NCBI GenBank assembly: GCA_023424865.1
Contig: JAFADM010000277.1
Location: forward strand, 1 to 18,665
DNA: 18,665 bases
Direction of reading: 5' to 3'
DNA from: Bacillota bacterium
GTDB lineage: Bacteria > Bacillota_A > Clostridia > DSM-8532
Positions 6,086 to 14,102 of the stretch are shown piece by piece. The notes below the pieces were generated by a model. That model was not told where the DNA came from. It did not search any database and worked only from the letters and a program-made list of their open reading frames with translations. Both the position numbers and the translations under genes were made by a program. How positions within the stretch are numbered: the stretch's first letter is position 1; the number at the start of each line of letters is the position of its first letter.

Positions 6086-9000
6086 TTATTCAGGCTCCAC
6101 GGCCAGGCTGTTGTAATAAAAGGCGCCGGTACGGGTGCTCCAGAGAACATATTCAATTCTTGAAAAGTTTGCTGCCTGAAGGTTTTGCATTGGCTGGGCT
6201 GTCATGGTCCACACTCTCTGCTCCCCAGACATTTCCTTTACCTTAACGGAGACCGTATGGGCGTCAAAATCAAGATCAAGACTAACCTGATACCACATAC
6301 CCGAAAGAAGGCTGCCGCTCCCCACAAGGATCGTGTCGGCGCCAAGCCTCACCCGAAGCGTCGTATCAAAGATAACCGTTGCAATAACTTTTCCGCTTTT
6401 ATCCCTCAAATTAATGAAGCTATGGGGGTTTTCGACGGAAGCGTCCTTCATGACAAGATAGGATACGCTCATTCTTCCGGAAATGCCCGCGGCACTGTAA
6501 ATTTTCGTACAGGTGGAGGAGGCGGCATCATTGGTGGTCTCCTTAAAGAGCCGGAAGCTTTTATCCGTAATTGTGGGGGTTTCGCTGATGGAAAAATAAC
6601 CCAGGTTAGAAGGAGTTATCACATAGCCTGAGGTTCCCCCTATCGTTCCTGCCGGATAGGTGTCAAAGCCTTCATAAATGCCTCCGGGGACGGGATTGGC
6701 AACAGCAAGTGTTTTTACAACCTCCTGGGATGCCACATCCTCCTGAACCTCGCTGTCGAAACTCATTCCGGATAAAATCACTGAAGAATCGTCCGACTGG
6801 CCAAGGGCTTTGAAGGTCACCGCAAAAAGCTTTGCCTCATCACTTCCCGAAACGGAAAGGTCATCGCCTTCAAAAAAAAGAGCCAGTACTCCGGGAGCGG
6901 GAGATGAGGATGCAATCGACACGCCGGGCAGCAGGGATGAAACCGATTGCCATTCCATAATATCCGGATCATAATGAAGCTGGGCTTCTGTCAGAAAGAT
7001 CCTGCTGTTGGGAATTACGGTCCCCTCGAGAGTAAAGTTCTGGCCGGTGGTTACCCGGTAAACACCTGTAAGGGCTGCGACGGGCATTTCAAGAGGCGGT
7101 CTTTCATCCTCTCCGGGAAGGCCCATGGCGGTTTCGCTTAAGGTAATGCTTCCGGAGCGGGCATACAGACCGAAATAGCCGTCCTCTGCTATTTTGTCTT
7201 CCTCCGTATCCAGATAGGTGAATACATTTTTACCGTCCACATTGAGGATTATCCGGACGCCGTCCTCTTCATTCACCGCCCCGGCCTGCACCAGGTGGGT
7301 TTCATTAAAGGGTATGGCGGTATTGGGGCACGAAGCCCCTCCCAGGCTTTCATACCCGGCTATTTCACCGTAAAAAACAGTCCTCTCCCCGCCATTAAAG
7401 CGGTGAAGCTCAATTAAATTGGCCTTGAAGCAAATCATATACAGACTGTTCCCGGCATCCTGAAAGCTTTTGTCATAATTCTGGTTTCTTAACACAATGG
7501 CCGGCCAGCCCCCAGCGGCGTTTATCTTCATATGCATGGTGATAAGCTCATCGCCGTACAGCCTTCCTCTGTAGGTGGCAAACCCGCTGCCGGGCGTATT
7601 GATATCGAGGATTCCCTCCTGGGCAGTGGCAGTGGAGGTGGTTTGATTGACATACCATTTTTTAGGATCCCGTATGGCCCCATTGGCGGAAATGGCTCCG
7701 TAAGAGAGGCTTGCTTCATCGCTGTAGTCAATCACATGGATGGTGATTACCCTGCTGGCCGTTATTCCGTTTAAGGCAGTGGAAACCGTAATATCGGCAG
7801 TTCCCGGCTCATGGGTTACCAATTGGCCGTAAAGAGCCGTTGCCACCCCGGGATTACTGCTGGTAAAGGTAATATCCGTACCGTCCAGAGCCTGGCCTTC
7901 TCCTGTAATACCGCGGGCTACCAGCTGCCTCATGGTTCCGGGTGCAAAGGTAATGCTTTCGGGCACCATATGCTTCACATTTTCTAGGGCATAATAGACC
8001 TCCACATCCGTGAGCACATCGTCCACATATACCGGTATCACCTTTTTAGTGAGGCTCCCGTTAAAAAATACATGGAGCACTATGTCCGTTCTCCCCGGAC
8101 CTATGGCGTTTATGTTCCCACTGGCATCCACCGATGCGACGGAGGGGTTTTTGCTCATATAAAAAATGCCTGCCGAGGCTATGTCTATGGGAACGCCTTT
8201 GCCATCCGAAGCGCTGACATTCAGCACCGTTGATTCTCCGGAAGCAAGGTTCAGCTTGTCCGGGACCTGGAGAATTTCAATGGTATCCCGGGCGATATCC
8301 TTATATTCCGGCTCCAAGCCTGCGTTTGCGATAATGGACAGGGCCTCTGCGGGCCAATCGGCATCGGGGTAAATGTGGTCGTTGGTCTTCACGATATTGG
8401 CTCCCGTGCTTTTATTCCAGAAGTACCCTGTAGTGGTATAATTATTGTCCAGCCGGATATCGTGGGTGTTAATGTTTGTAAAAGCCCAATTGGTATCGTA
8501 GATATCATCCCATATGGGTGTTTGCCTTAAGTCCACAACATTTTTTTCTATCTTCCAGTAATCCGAGGACTGGTCCATATAGATGACCGCATACCTGTTC
8601 ATTTGATTTTTTATGTAGTTTCCTGAAATGAGGTTGGGATTCTCCGCCGTTCCTCCTGTCACGCCAAAGGCGTAAATAGCTCCTCCGTCGAAAATACCGT
8701 CACCCATTAAATCATGTATGAAATTGTTTTCAATACGGGCGTTTTTGGTGGTGGTCACAGGCGCGTAGACGCTGCCGAAAAAGCTTATCCCCGAATAGGG
8801 TACATTGTAGATCTCGTTATGTGAAATATCAATGTCCATGGGGAAAGCGTTTGTAATGGCTGTGGCGCCTCTGTATTCCACGGCTGCGTCATGAATGTAA
8901 TTGTTTACGATATCATTGTTTTTCAAAACGAGCCGCTGGTCGCCGGGATTGTATATCCCCGCATTCTTTTTCGAGGTTTCACCCGCATTTACGGCGGAGC

Positions 9001-10174
9001 CCGAAATATCATAAAACCGGCAGCCCCGTATAAGGGTATCCTGAACACCTTGTAAAAGGTTTATGCCCGTACCTCCCAGCCTGGAAAAATCACACCGTTC
9101 AAAAACCACATTGATGGCTCTGGTTAAATTAACGGCTGCCCCGGGCATTTCCAGGGTACCCACCTTGTAATTGTTTTGCTCGTCTATCCAGCCGCCTTCG
9201 TCAGTGGGTTTCATCCATGTGGAATAAGAAAAGCCTATCCCCTCAAAGCGGATATTTTTAACAGGCGTATCCAGACTGCTCCCTTCAATTCTTACAACAT
9301 TTTCCAATGCGGCGACTGTCACACGTGCCGAAGACATGTCTTCTCCTGCTCTTGGCTTATAGTACAGACTGGAGGTTTCATTATCCAGATACCATTCTCC
9401 AGCTTCATCTATGAATTCAAAGGCGTTTTCCAGATACCACTGGGTGAGTTTTGAGCGGTTCATAACCGAGCTCCACAGTGAGGAATTCAGCGTGACCAGG
9501 GCTTTCCCATTCAGTTCCGAAACAGCTTGGACCCCCACCCGTGGGTTGGTCCAGGCAGCTTTAAAGACACATTCCACATCGGATGGGTTTGAAAGCCCGG
9601 CAAGCCACACATCATCGGTCAAATAGCCCTGGGCCGTTTTGACAGGGTTGGCCAGAGCGCCTTCGGTTCTGGCTCTTACCGCCCTTATCCCGTTTACATA
9701 AATCTGCCTTGTCCGCACATTGTCCGCCTGTGCCCGATAGATATTTTTATCCGCGTCATAGAGAGTCCAGCCTGTAATATCCTTTCCTCCCTCAATGATC
9801 GGTTTTTCATTTCCATAGGCTTTGTAGATAACCGAATACCCCTGATTCCCCGAATCCCTTTCGTCCAGAAGCCAGGAATCCTCCAGCACAAAGCTTCCGT
9901 CCCGGAGATAGACGATAATATCCCCGGTCATCTCTCCCTTTGTGTCCCGGATGATTTCCTGAGCCTTCCGGACGGTGGCGAAGGGAAGCTCCTGAGTGCC
10001 GGGATGATTGTCATTCCCTGATGGTGAAACATAATAGGCAGCCTGTATGCTTTGCACACTGTCAAGTGCTTTGGCCGTTTCTTCCGGTTCCTGTCCCAAC
10101 GCCATTCCCATGGATGACAGTGCTATGCATCCGGTCAGGATCAAGCCTATGGCTTTTTTATGTTTTCCAAACAC
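6086..10174 (-). CDS. Large secreted beta-helix polysaccharide-degrading enzyme with Big2, LamG-like and cohesin-like domains
   Basis: A 1362-residue exported protein. A signal peptide (about 1-27, ending MALG-QEPEE) precedes a right-handed parallel beta-helix (about 47-620). This opens with the YYVSPSGNDNHPGT...PFATVRKAQ motif common to beta-helix lyases and glycosidases, and has repeated N-x-I-x-N coils and a GDGIFDGGAIYAFG turn. Two Ig-like Big2 domains (about 630-720 and 725-816), a LamG/concanavalin-like domain (about 820-1018), a cohesin-like domain (about 1028-1158, with LHYDPDIMEW) and a final LamG-like domain (about 1165-1362) follow. No dockerin or S-layer motif is seen. The start is a GTG with AAGGAGG nine bases upstream, 17 bases after the binding-protein gene, so the two are co-transcribed. 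A lipobox-like LTGC (13-16) exists, but the hydrophobic stretch continues past it, so ordinary secretion is favoured. The catalytic family (GH141-like, GH120-like or a pectate-lyase type) is undecided. Confidence 0.85.
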   Translation of the reverse strand: MFGKHKKAIGLILTGCIALSSMGMALGQEPEETAKALDSVQSIQAAYYVSPSGNDNHPGTQELPFATVRKAQEIIRDTKGEMTGDIIVYLRDGSFVLEDSWLLDERDSGNQGYSVIYKAYGNEKPIIEGGKDITGWTLYDADKNIYRAQADNVRTRQIYVNGIRAVRARTEGALANPVKTAQGYLTDDVWLAGLSNPSDVECVFKAAWTNPRVGVQAVSELNGKALVTLNSSLWSSVMNRSKLTQWYLENAFEFIDEAGEWYLDNETSSLYYKPRAGEDMSSARVTVAALENVVRIEGSSLDTPVKNIRFEGIGFSYSTWMKPTDEGGWIDEQNNYKVGTLEMPGAAVNLTRAINVVFERCDFSRLGGTGINLLQGVQDTLIRGCRFYDISGSAVNAGETSKKNAGIYNPGDQRLVLKNNDIVNNYIHDAAVEYRGATAITNAFPMDIDISHNEIYNVPYSGISFFGSVYAPVTTTKNARIENNFIHDLMGDGIFDGGAIYAFGVTGGTAENPNLISGNYIKNQMNRYAVIYMDQSSDYWKIEKNVVDLRQTPIWDDIYDTNWAFTNINTHDIRLDNNYTTTGYFWNKSTGANIVKTNDHIYPDADWPAEALSIIANAGLEPEYKDIARDTIEILQVPDKLNLASGESTVLNVSASDGKGVPIDIASAGIFYMSKNPSVASVDASGNINAIGPGRTDIVLHVFFNGSLTKKVIPVYVDDVLTDVEVYYALENVKHMVPESITFAPGTMRQLVARGITGEGQALDGTDITFTSSNPGVATALYGQLVTHEPGTADITVSTALNGITASRVITIHVIDYSDEASLSYGAISANGAIRDPKKWYVNQTTSTATAQEGILDINTPGSGFATYRGRLYGDELITMHMKINAAGGWPAIVLRNQNYDKSFQDAGNSLYMICFKANLIELHRFNGGERTVFYGEIAGYESLGGASCPNTAIPFNETHLVQAGAVNEEDGVRIILNVDGKNVFTYLDTEEDKIAEDGYFGLYARSGSITLSETAMGLPGEDERPPLEMPVAALTGVYRVTTGQNFTLEGTVIPNSRIFLTEAQLHYDPDIMEWQSVSSLLPGVSIASSSPAPGVLALFFEGDDLSVSGSDEAKLFAVTFKALGQSDDSSVILSGMSFDSEVQEDVASQEVVKTLAVANPVPGGIYEGFDTYPAGTIGGTSGYVITPSNLGYFSISETPTITDKSFRLFKETTNDAASSTCTKIYSAAGISGRMSVSYLVMKDASVENPHSFINLRDKSGKVIATVIFDTTLRVRLGADTILVGSGSLLSGMWYQVSLDLDFDAHTVSVKVKEMSGEQRVWTMTAQPMQNLQAANFSRIEYVLWSTRTGAFYYNSLAVEPE

Positions 10175-10191
10175 TGAGGATCCCCTCCTTC

Positions 10192-11757
10192 TTACTTTTT
10201 CTGAGCCAGAAAAGCGTCCAACTGACTTTGCTTCTCAGCGATTATCTTGCTAACTCCGGCAGTCTCCAGCTTTGCCAGGAACTCTGCCAGCGTGCTTTCC
10301 GTATTGTCCCCATACATGCCCGTATTAAAATTGGCTTTGTATTCATTAACAATAGCGGCGCAATTGGTCATTTCGGTTTTTACATTTTCCGGATTGAAGG
10401 TAAACCCATAGATTTTTGAAATAACAGCCGAGTCATTCACTTCCTTTGTCTTTGTCCAGAGATCATCGCTCTGGGTACCCGTTACAAAGGAGTTAAACTG
10501 ATTGCCGTACATCCAGCCGGTGCTTCCTGAGCTTCCGTATTTTGATTCGGGAAGGACTTCAACCCGATTATCACTGACCTTTTTATAATCCTCGTTCTCG
10601 ATACCCCAGGTAAGTGTGTTATAAAGGTCCTTATCGGTATTCATAAGCTCAATGTACATGAGGGCACGTTCCGGATTTTTTGAGGTTGCGGATACGCCGG
10701 TCATGGTGGCGATGCTACCATAAGTGGTTAAAAGGGGATCACCAAGAGCAATGACATAGCGTTCATGCTTGTAGGAATTCTTCAGCGTCTGCTCCACCCC
10801 GGGTGAAACCGTAGCAATATAGGCGGCGGCATACTTTGATGTATCGAATGCGGGCCGCGTGAGGGCATCCTTGGCAATCAGGCCCTTCTGCTGAAAATCC
10901 TTCAGGGTCAGCATATGCTCTTTGAATTCCGGTGTGGCATATTCATTAAAGATCTGAGGCTTTTCCTCATTGGTTTTTGAAACGCCGGGCACATCGGTTC
11001 CGCCGATGGTCTCCCATTGGAAGCTGGGATACAGATAGCTGAAGACATGGCTCTTCATGCTGGCGTTAAAGAGCTGATCCGTCATATCGGCCGGCTCTCC
11101 TGCCTTAACCTTTTCCAGAAAGGGGGTCAGGTCAGCAAGCTTTGTAACGCCCGAGGGATCGAAGGCATATTTGTCGGCCAGAGGCTTTGATATGGAATAA
11201 CCGGACTGGCGGGCGAAAATCTGTTGATTGATGCTGGCGTAAATTTTTCCGTCCACCTTTGTCGCTTCCCATATTTCAGGCGAAAACAGGGCGTAGGTTT
11301 CGGGGGCATATTGGGGCAGGAGCCCGGTAATATCGGTAAAAGCTCCCTTGGAAGCGTTTTCAAAATAATTGAGAGAGTCCGGGGATGTAAAGCACAGGTC
11401 AAATTCTTCAAGGGCATTGACCATAATGATCATTTTCTGGGTGTAATCGCCGTTAGGAATCTTGTAGAATTCCATATTGGCGTTGATTTTCTCCTTAAGG
11501 AGTGTGTTCATGGCTTCAAAAACAGCTTCGTCGCCGGGCTTGGAGGCTCCATAATAGTAATATTTCAAGGTTACGGGTTCCAGCACCTGGGGACTCGCAG
11601 AGGCGGTCGGCGTTGCCGATGCGGAAGCCGTGGCATTTTCCGGAGTCGCCGTGACATTCTGGGAAGGCTTTTCAGCCGACTGGCCGCACCCTCCAAGTAT
11701 AGCGGCGCTTAAAAGTACGGGTAATGCAATTGAGGACCATACCTTTCTTTTTTTCAT
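10192..11757 (-). CDS. Sugar ABC transporter substrate-binding lipoprotein (LplA/YtcQ type)
   Basis: A 521-residue extracellular solute-binding protein. A lipoprotein signal with lipobox LGGC puts the anchoring cysteine at residue 24. It is followed by a Ser/Thr/Ala/Pro-rich linker (about 25-57) and the binding fold, which starts VTLKYYYYGASKPGDEAV. The length matches the LplA/YtcQ group (about 500 residues) rather than shorter YesO-like proteins. It would sit on the outer face of the membrane and deliver saccharides to the two permeases encoded just upstream in the same orientation. The ATG has GGGGAG eight bases before it. A small hairpin (11783-11803) separates it from the permease gene and could favour higher expression of the binding protein. 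The ligand, probably a pectin-derived oligosaccharide, is inferred from context. Confidence 0.92.
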   Translation of the reverse strand: MKKRKVWSSIALPVLLSAAILGGCGQSAEKPSQNVTATPENATASASATPTASASPQVLEPVTLKYYYYGASKPGDEAVFEAMNTLLKEKINANMEFYKIPNGDYTQKMIIMVNALEEFDLCFTSPDSLNYFENASKGAFTDITGLLPQYAPETYALFSPEIWEATKVDGKIYASINQQIFARQSGYSISKPLADKYAFDPSGVTKLADLTPFLEKVKAGEPADMTDQLFNASMKSHVFSYLYPSFQWETIGGTDVPGVSKTNEEKPQIFNEYATPEFKEHMLTLKDFQQKGLIAKDALTRPAFDTSKYAAAYIATVSPGVEQTLKNSYKHERYVIALGDPLLTTYGSIATMTGVSATSKNPERALMYIELMNTDKDLYNTLTWGIENEDYKKVSDNRVEVLPESKYGSSGSTGWMYGNQFNSFVTGTQSDDLWTKTKEVNDSAVISKIYGFTFNPENVKTEMTNCAAIVNEYKANFNTGMYGDNTESTLAEFLAKLETAGVSKIIAEKQSQLDAFLAQKK

Positions 11758-11782
11758 AACATAAACTCCCCTTTTTTATTTT

Positions 11783-11803
11783 AATCAGGCCTTTATCCTG
11801 ATT
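11783..11803 (-). other. Intercistronic hairpin before the binding-protein gene
   Basis: AATCAGG (11783-11789) and CCTGATT (11797-11803) form a perfect 7-bp stem with a 7-base loop in the 77-base gap between the second permease and the binding-protein gene. No T-run follows on the minus strand. Stem-loops in this position are often linked to differential stability of permease and binding-protein messages. Confidence 0.4.
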
Positions 11804-11834
11804 ATTTCAATATGACGCGGAACGGTTATAACAT

Positions 11835-12719
11835 TCAGCCCTTAACGGCGCCCACGGTTATACCCTTGACAAAATACTTCTGGAGAAAGGAAAAGACAAA
11901 CATCATGGGAAGCGAGGTTAATACCATCATGGCATACATCATGGAATCCGTTGGAATGCTGGACGGATCAATAGGCATTCCGTTGGGATCACTGCCCCCG
12001 TTTCTAACCATTTCGATATAAGTGGTAATATTTTTTAGGATAAGCTGGATGGGATACTTTTTATTCTGATCGATAAACAGCATGGCGTGAATGGTTTCGT
12101 TCCAGTAGCCCAGAATCATCATAAGCGCCAGGGTTGCCAGCCCTGGCTTTGACAGCGGCAGAATAATGCGAAACAGTGTGGTGTAATCCGACGCCCCGTC
12201 TATCTTTGCAGATTCCACAAGGGAAGGCGGAATATCCTGAAAAAACACTCGCAGTAAAAAGATATTGAAGGGTGCCGCAATTACGGGAAGAATGAGGGAA
12301 AGCAACGAATTTTTCAAGTGCAGATATTGTACTACCAGTATGTACAGTGGAACCATACCGCCGCTGAAAATCATAGTAACGAAAATATAAAAGGATACTA
12401 CCCCTCTAAAGCGGAAATCCTTTCGTGACAGGGGATAAGCAATGAACGCCGTAACCAGCAGATTCAGGGCTGTTCCGAAAATGGCTATCATAAAGGAATT
12501 TTTATACCCCGTGATTAAGGTGGTGGGATCCGCAAAAACATATCGGTAAGCATCCAGGGAAAAGCTCTTTGGAATAAGCCTGTAGCCGTCAACCTGAATC
12601 GACGAGCTGTCGGTAAAGGATACGGAGATGGTCATAATCATGGGCAGAAGGCACAGGGCGCAAAACAATATCAGGCACAGATGTGCGACTATGACAATAG
12701 GTGATTGTCTTCTTTTCAT
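11835..12719 (-). CDS. Sugar ABC transporter permease (LplC/YtcP-type)
   Basis: A 294-residue integral membrane permease of the carbohydrate-uptake ABC class. A short basic N-terminus leads into a first membrane helix (about 8-32), with five further hydrophobic segments (around 70-95, 105-130, 138-158, 190-206, 258-280). The cytoplasmic EAA loop, which docks to the ATPase, is seen as ESAKIDGASDYTTLFRIILPLSKPG (169-193). The C-terminal ending VKGITVGAVKG is typical of this half of the pair. The ATG has GAGGAG about seven bases upstream. It lies 58 bases downstream of the partner permease gene and upstream of the binding-protein gene, forming one transport operon. No ATPase gene accompanies it, as usual for systems that share an MsmX-like ATPase. 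Confidence 0.93.
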   Translation of the reverse strand: MKRRQSPIVIVAHLCLILFCALCLLPMIMTISVSFTDSSSIQVDGYRLIPKSFSLDAYRYVFADPTTLITGYKNSFMIAIFGTALNLLVTAFIAYPLSRKDFRFRGVVSFYIFVTMIFSGGMVPLYILVVQYLHLKNSLLSLILPVIAAPFNIFLLRVFFQDIPPSLVESAKIDGASDYTTLFRIILPLSKPGLATLALMMILGYWNETIHAMLFIDQNKKYPIQLILKNITTYIEMVRNGGSDPNGMPIDPSSIPTDSMMYAMMVLTSLPMMFVFSFLQKYFVKGITVGAVKG

Positions 12720-12777
12720 ATCGAGGCTCCTCTCGCATATCAGCGGTGCATCCTATAAAACATTTCTGCAAACCGGA

Positions 12778-13764
12778 TTAAAACAATCCGAATTCGCTGT
12801 TGTACATTTTTGACAGCTTGTTGGTAACAAGAATCAAAATAAAGCCTACCACCGACTGAAAAACTCCCACCGCCGAGCTCATGGCAAAATCTCCGTTAAC
12901 GGTGAGCGCTCTGAAAACATAGGTATCCAGGACATCGGTAACCGGATATAGCATGGAGATATTCCGGGGTACAAAGTAGAATAAGCCGAAATCGGCACGG
13001 AGAATTTTACCGACAGACAGAATGGTCAGCATTACCATCATAGGGGACAGAAAAGGGATGGATATATGCCTAATGCACTGGATTTTTGAGGCTCCGTCGA
13101 TTTCCGCCGCCTCAAAAAGCTCCTTGCTGATACTCATCAACGCAGAATAGTAGATAAGGCTGCTGAATCCGGCTGATTTCCAGACCCCCATAATTGGCAA
13201 TATGAAAAGCCAGTAACCGGGCTCGGAATAAAAGGCTATTTCTTTTCCTGTGAGGGCTTTAATCATTGTGGTAAGCATTCCTGTAGCCGGATTTAAAAGG
13301 GTGGTCAGCATAAGGCCTACCAGTACCCAGGAAAAAAAGTAGGGAAAGAACATGACGGACTGATAAAGCTTCAAGGCTTTGCGGTTGAGTATTTCATACA
13401 GCAGCAGGGCAAAGAACACGCTGGCTGCCAGTTCCACTACAATGAGAATCACATTAAGCCCCATTGTATTTCTGAGTATACGCCACGCATCTATGGATTT
13501 GAAAAAGAACTCAAAGTTTTTCAACCCGTTCCACGGGCTTCCAATAATTCCTTTTGCAGGTATATAATTTTTAAAGGCAATGATAATGCCTATCATGGGG
13601 AGATAGGAGAAAATAAATATTTTTATTATGGCGGGAAGACACATAATAAGCAAATGCCTGTCCTCTTTAAGATGCTTCAGGACGTTTTTCCGTGTCCCTA
13701 TCTCCGAGGGCTTGCCCGGCATTGGCTTTTTTCCAGTTGCCCATGCTTTTCTGAGTGTTGTCAT
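12778..13764 (-). CDS. Sugar ABC transporter permease (LplB/YtcP-partner type)
   Basis: A membrane permease of about 328 residues, the LplB-like half of a carbohydrate importer. A basic cytoplasmic N-terminus of about 37 residues (to KHLKEDRHLL) precedes the first membrane helix. Other hydrophobic segments lie near 102-124, 136-157, 184-206, 240-256 and 300-318. The EAA loop is ELFEAAEIDGASKIQCIRHISIPFLSP (about 217-243). A TTG at 13767 is also in frame, but the ATG at 13764 is seven bases from GGAGA while the TTG is only four, so ATG is chosen. It is the first intact gene of the transporter operon. Just upstream lie an orphan coding remnant, an inverted repeat and the terminator of the AraC gene. 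Confidence 0.92.
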   Translation of the reverse strand: MTTLRKAWATGKKPMPGKPSEIGTRKNVLKHLKEDRHLLIMCLPAIIKIFIFSYLPMIGIIIAFKNYIPAKGIIGSPWNGLKNFEFFFKSIDAWRILRNTMGLNVILIVVELAASVFFALLLYEILNRKALKLYQSVMFFPYFFSWVLVGLMLTTLLNPATGMLTTMIKALTGKEIAFYSEPGYWLFILPIMGVWKSAGFSSLIYYSALMSISKELFEAAEIDGASKIQCIRHISIPFLSPMMVMLTILSVGKILRADFGLFYFVPRNISMLYPVTDVLDTYVFRALTVNGDFAMSSAVGVFQSVVGFILILVTNKLSKMYNSEFGLF

Positions 13765-13780
13765 CAAGGATTCTCCAATC

Positions 13781-13951
13781 TTAAAAATTTAACGGGTTGA
13801 ATGGCACCTGAACCTGTTTGTGAAACTCAACACCCTCAGTATAGGGACGGAGCAAGCCACCGTAAACTTCAATATCGTCCAAAACGCCTTCAAATACAGC
13901 TTCGCTGTCTTTTTCATCCGTTTTTAAAGTCCATCGGACATTATTAAAGTG
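13781..13951 (-). pseudogene. Start-less 56-codon remnant, probable 3' end of a lost gene
   Basis: Minus-strand codons from CAC (13949-13951) to TAA (13781-13783) give 56 residues with protein-like composition, including NVRWTLKTDEKDSEAVFEGV, then LDDIEVYGGLLRPYTEG and ending VPFNPLNF. A TAG lies immediately upstream, and no ATG or ribosome binding site opens the frame. The LDDIEVYGGLL segment vaguely resembles the DDVRIYNRAL-type edge strand of LamG/concanavalin-like domains. The stop codon ends 16 bases before the permease ATG, the spacing expected of a real upstream operon gene. I read it as the C-terminus of a gene whose 5' part was deleted. The identity is unknown. Confidence 0.5.
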
Positions 13952-13980
13952 CTATCGCCTCTTCTCTCTTTTGCATTCCG

Positions 13981-13990
13981 GCTTTAAAGC
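13981..13990. repeat. 10-bp perfect palindrome
   Basis: GCTTTAAAGC is a perfect palindrome in the non-coding part between the AraC-gene terminator and the start-less remnant. It lies near the inverted repeat at 14007-14026 and may be part of the same control region; no factor can be assigned. Confidence 0.3.
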
Positions 13991-14005
13991 AGGCTATTTC
14001 TGCAG

Positions 14006-14026
14006 AGTATACCGGGGCAGGTATAC
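14006..14026 (-). promoter_or_regulatory. Operator-like inverted repeat overlapping a -10-like box, upstream of the transporter operon
   Basis: GTATACC (14007-14013) and GGTATAC (14020-14026) form a perfect 7-bp inverted repeat around six bases. Read on the minus strand, one arm contributes TATACT (14006-14011), a good -10 box. No good -35 is present at 16-18 bases, which suits an activator-dependent promoter for the transporter/enzyme genes. The most likely regulator is the adjacent AraC-family protein, but a repressor of another family could also fit the dyad. Confidence 0.45.
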
Positions 14027-14054
14027 AATTACCTTAATAACTGATAAACCGAGA

Positions 14055-14086
14055 TAAAAAAAGGAACCTGACAGGCAGATTCCTTT
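14055..14086 (-). terminator. Rho-independent terminator of the AraC-family gene
   Basis: On the minus strand AAAGGAATCTG (14086-14076) pairs with CAGGTTCCTTT (14070-14060) around a 5-base loop. This gives an 11-bp stem with one G-T pair that runs into a T-tract (14062-14056). It starts 17 bases after the stop codon of the AraC-family gene, so that gene is its own transcription unit and the transporter operon needs its own promoter. Confidence 0.85.
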
Positions 14087-14102
14087 AATTCCTTTATTTC
14101 AC

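Noticed and set aside
5872..6156. Minus-strand frame of 94 codons overlapping the end of the beta-helix gene
   Set aside because: Its upstream part is another frame of the beta-helix gene and the rest runs through the hairpins; no start signal or recognisable motif.
6086..10174. Beta-helix protein as a lipoprotein (LTGC near residue 16)
   Set aside because: The hydrophobic stretch before the cysteine is short and continues well past it to a normal cleavage site near residue 27, so ordinary secretion is more likely, though not excluded.
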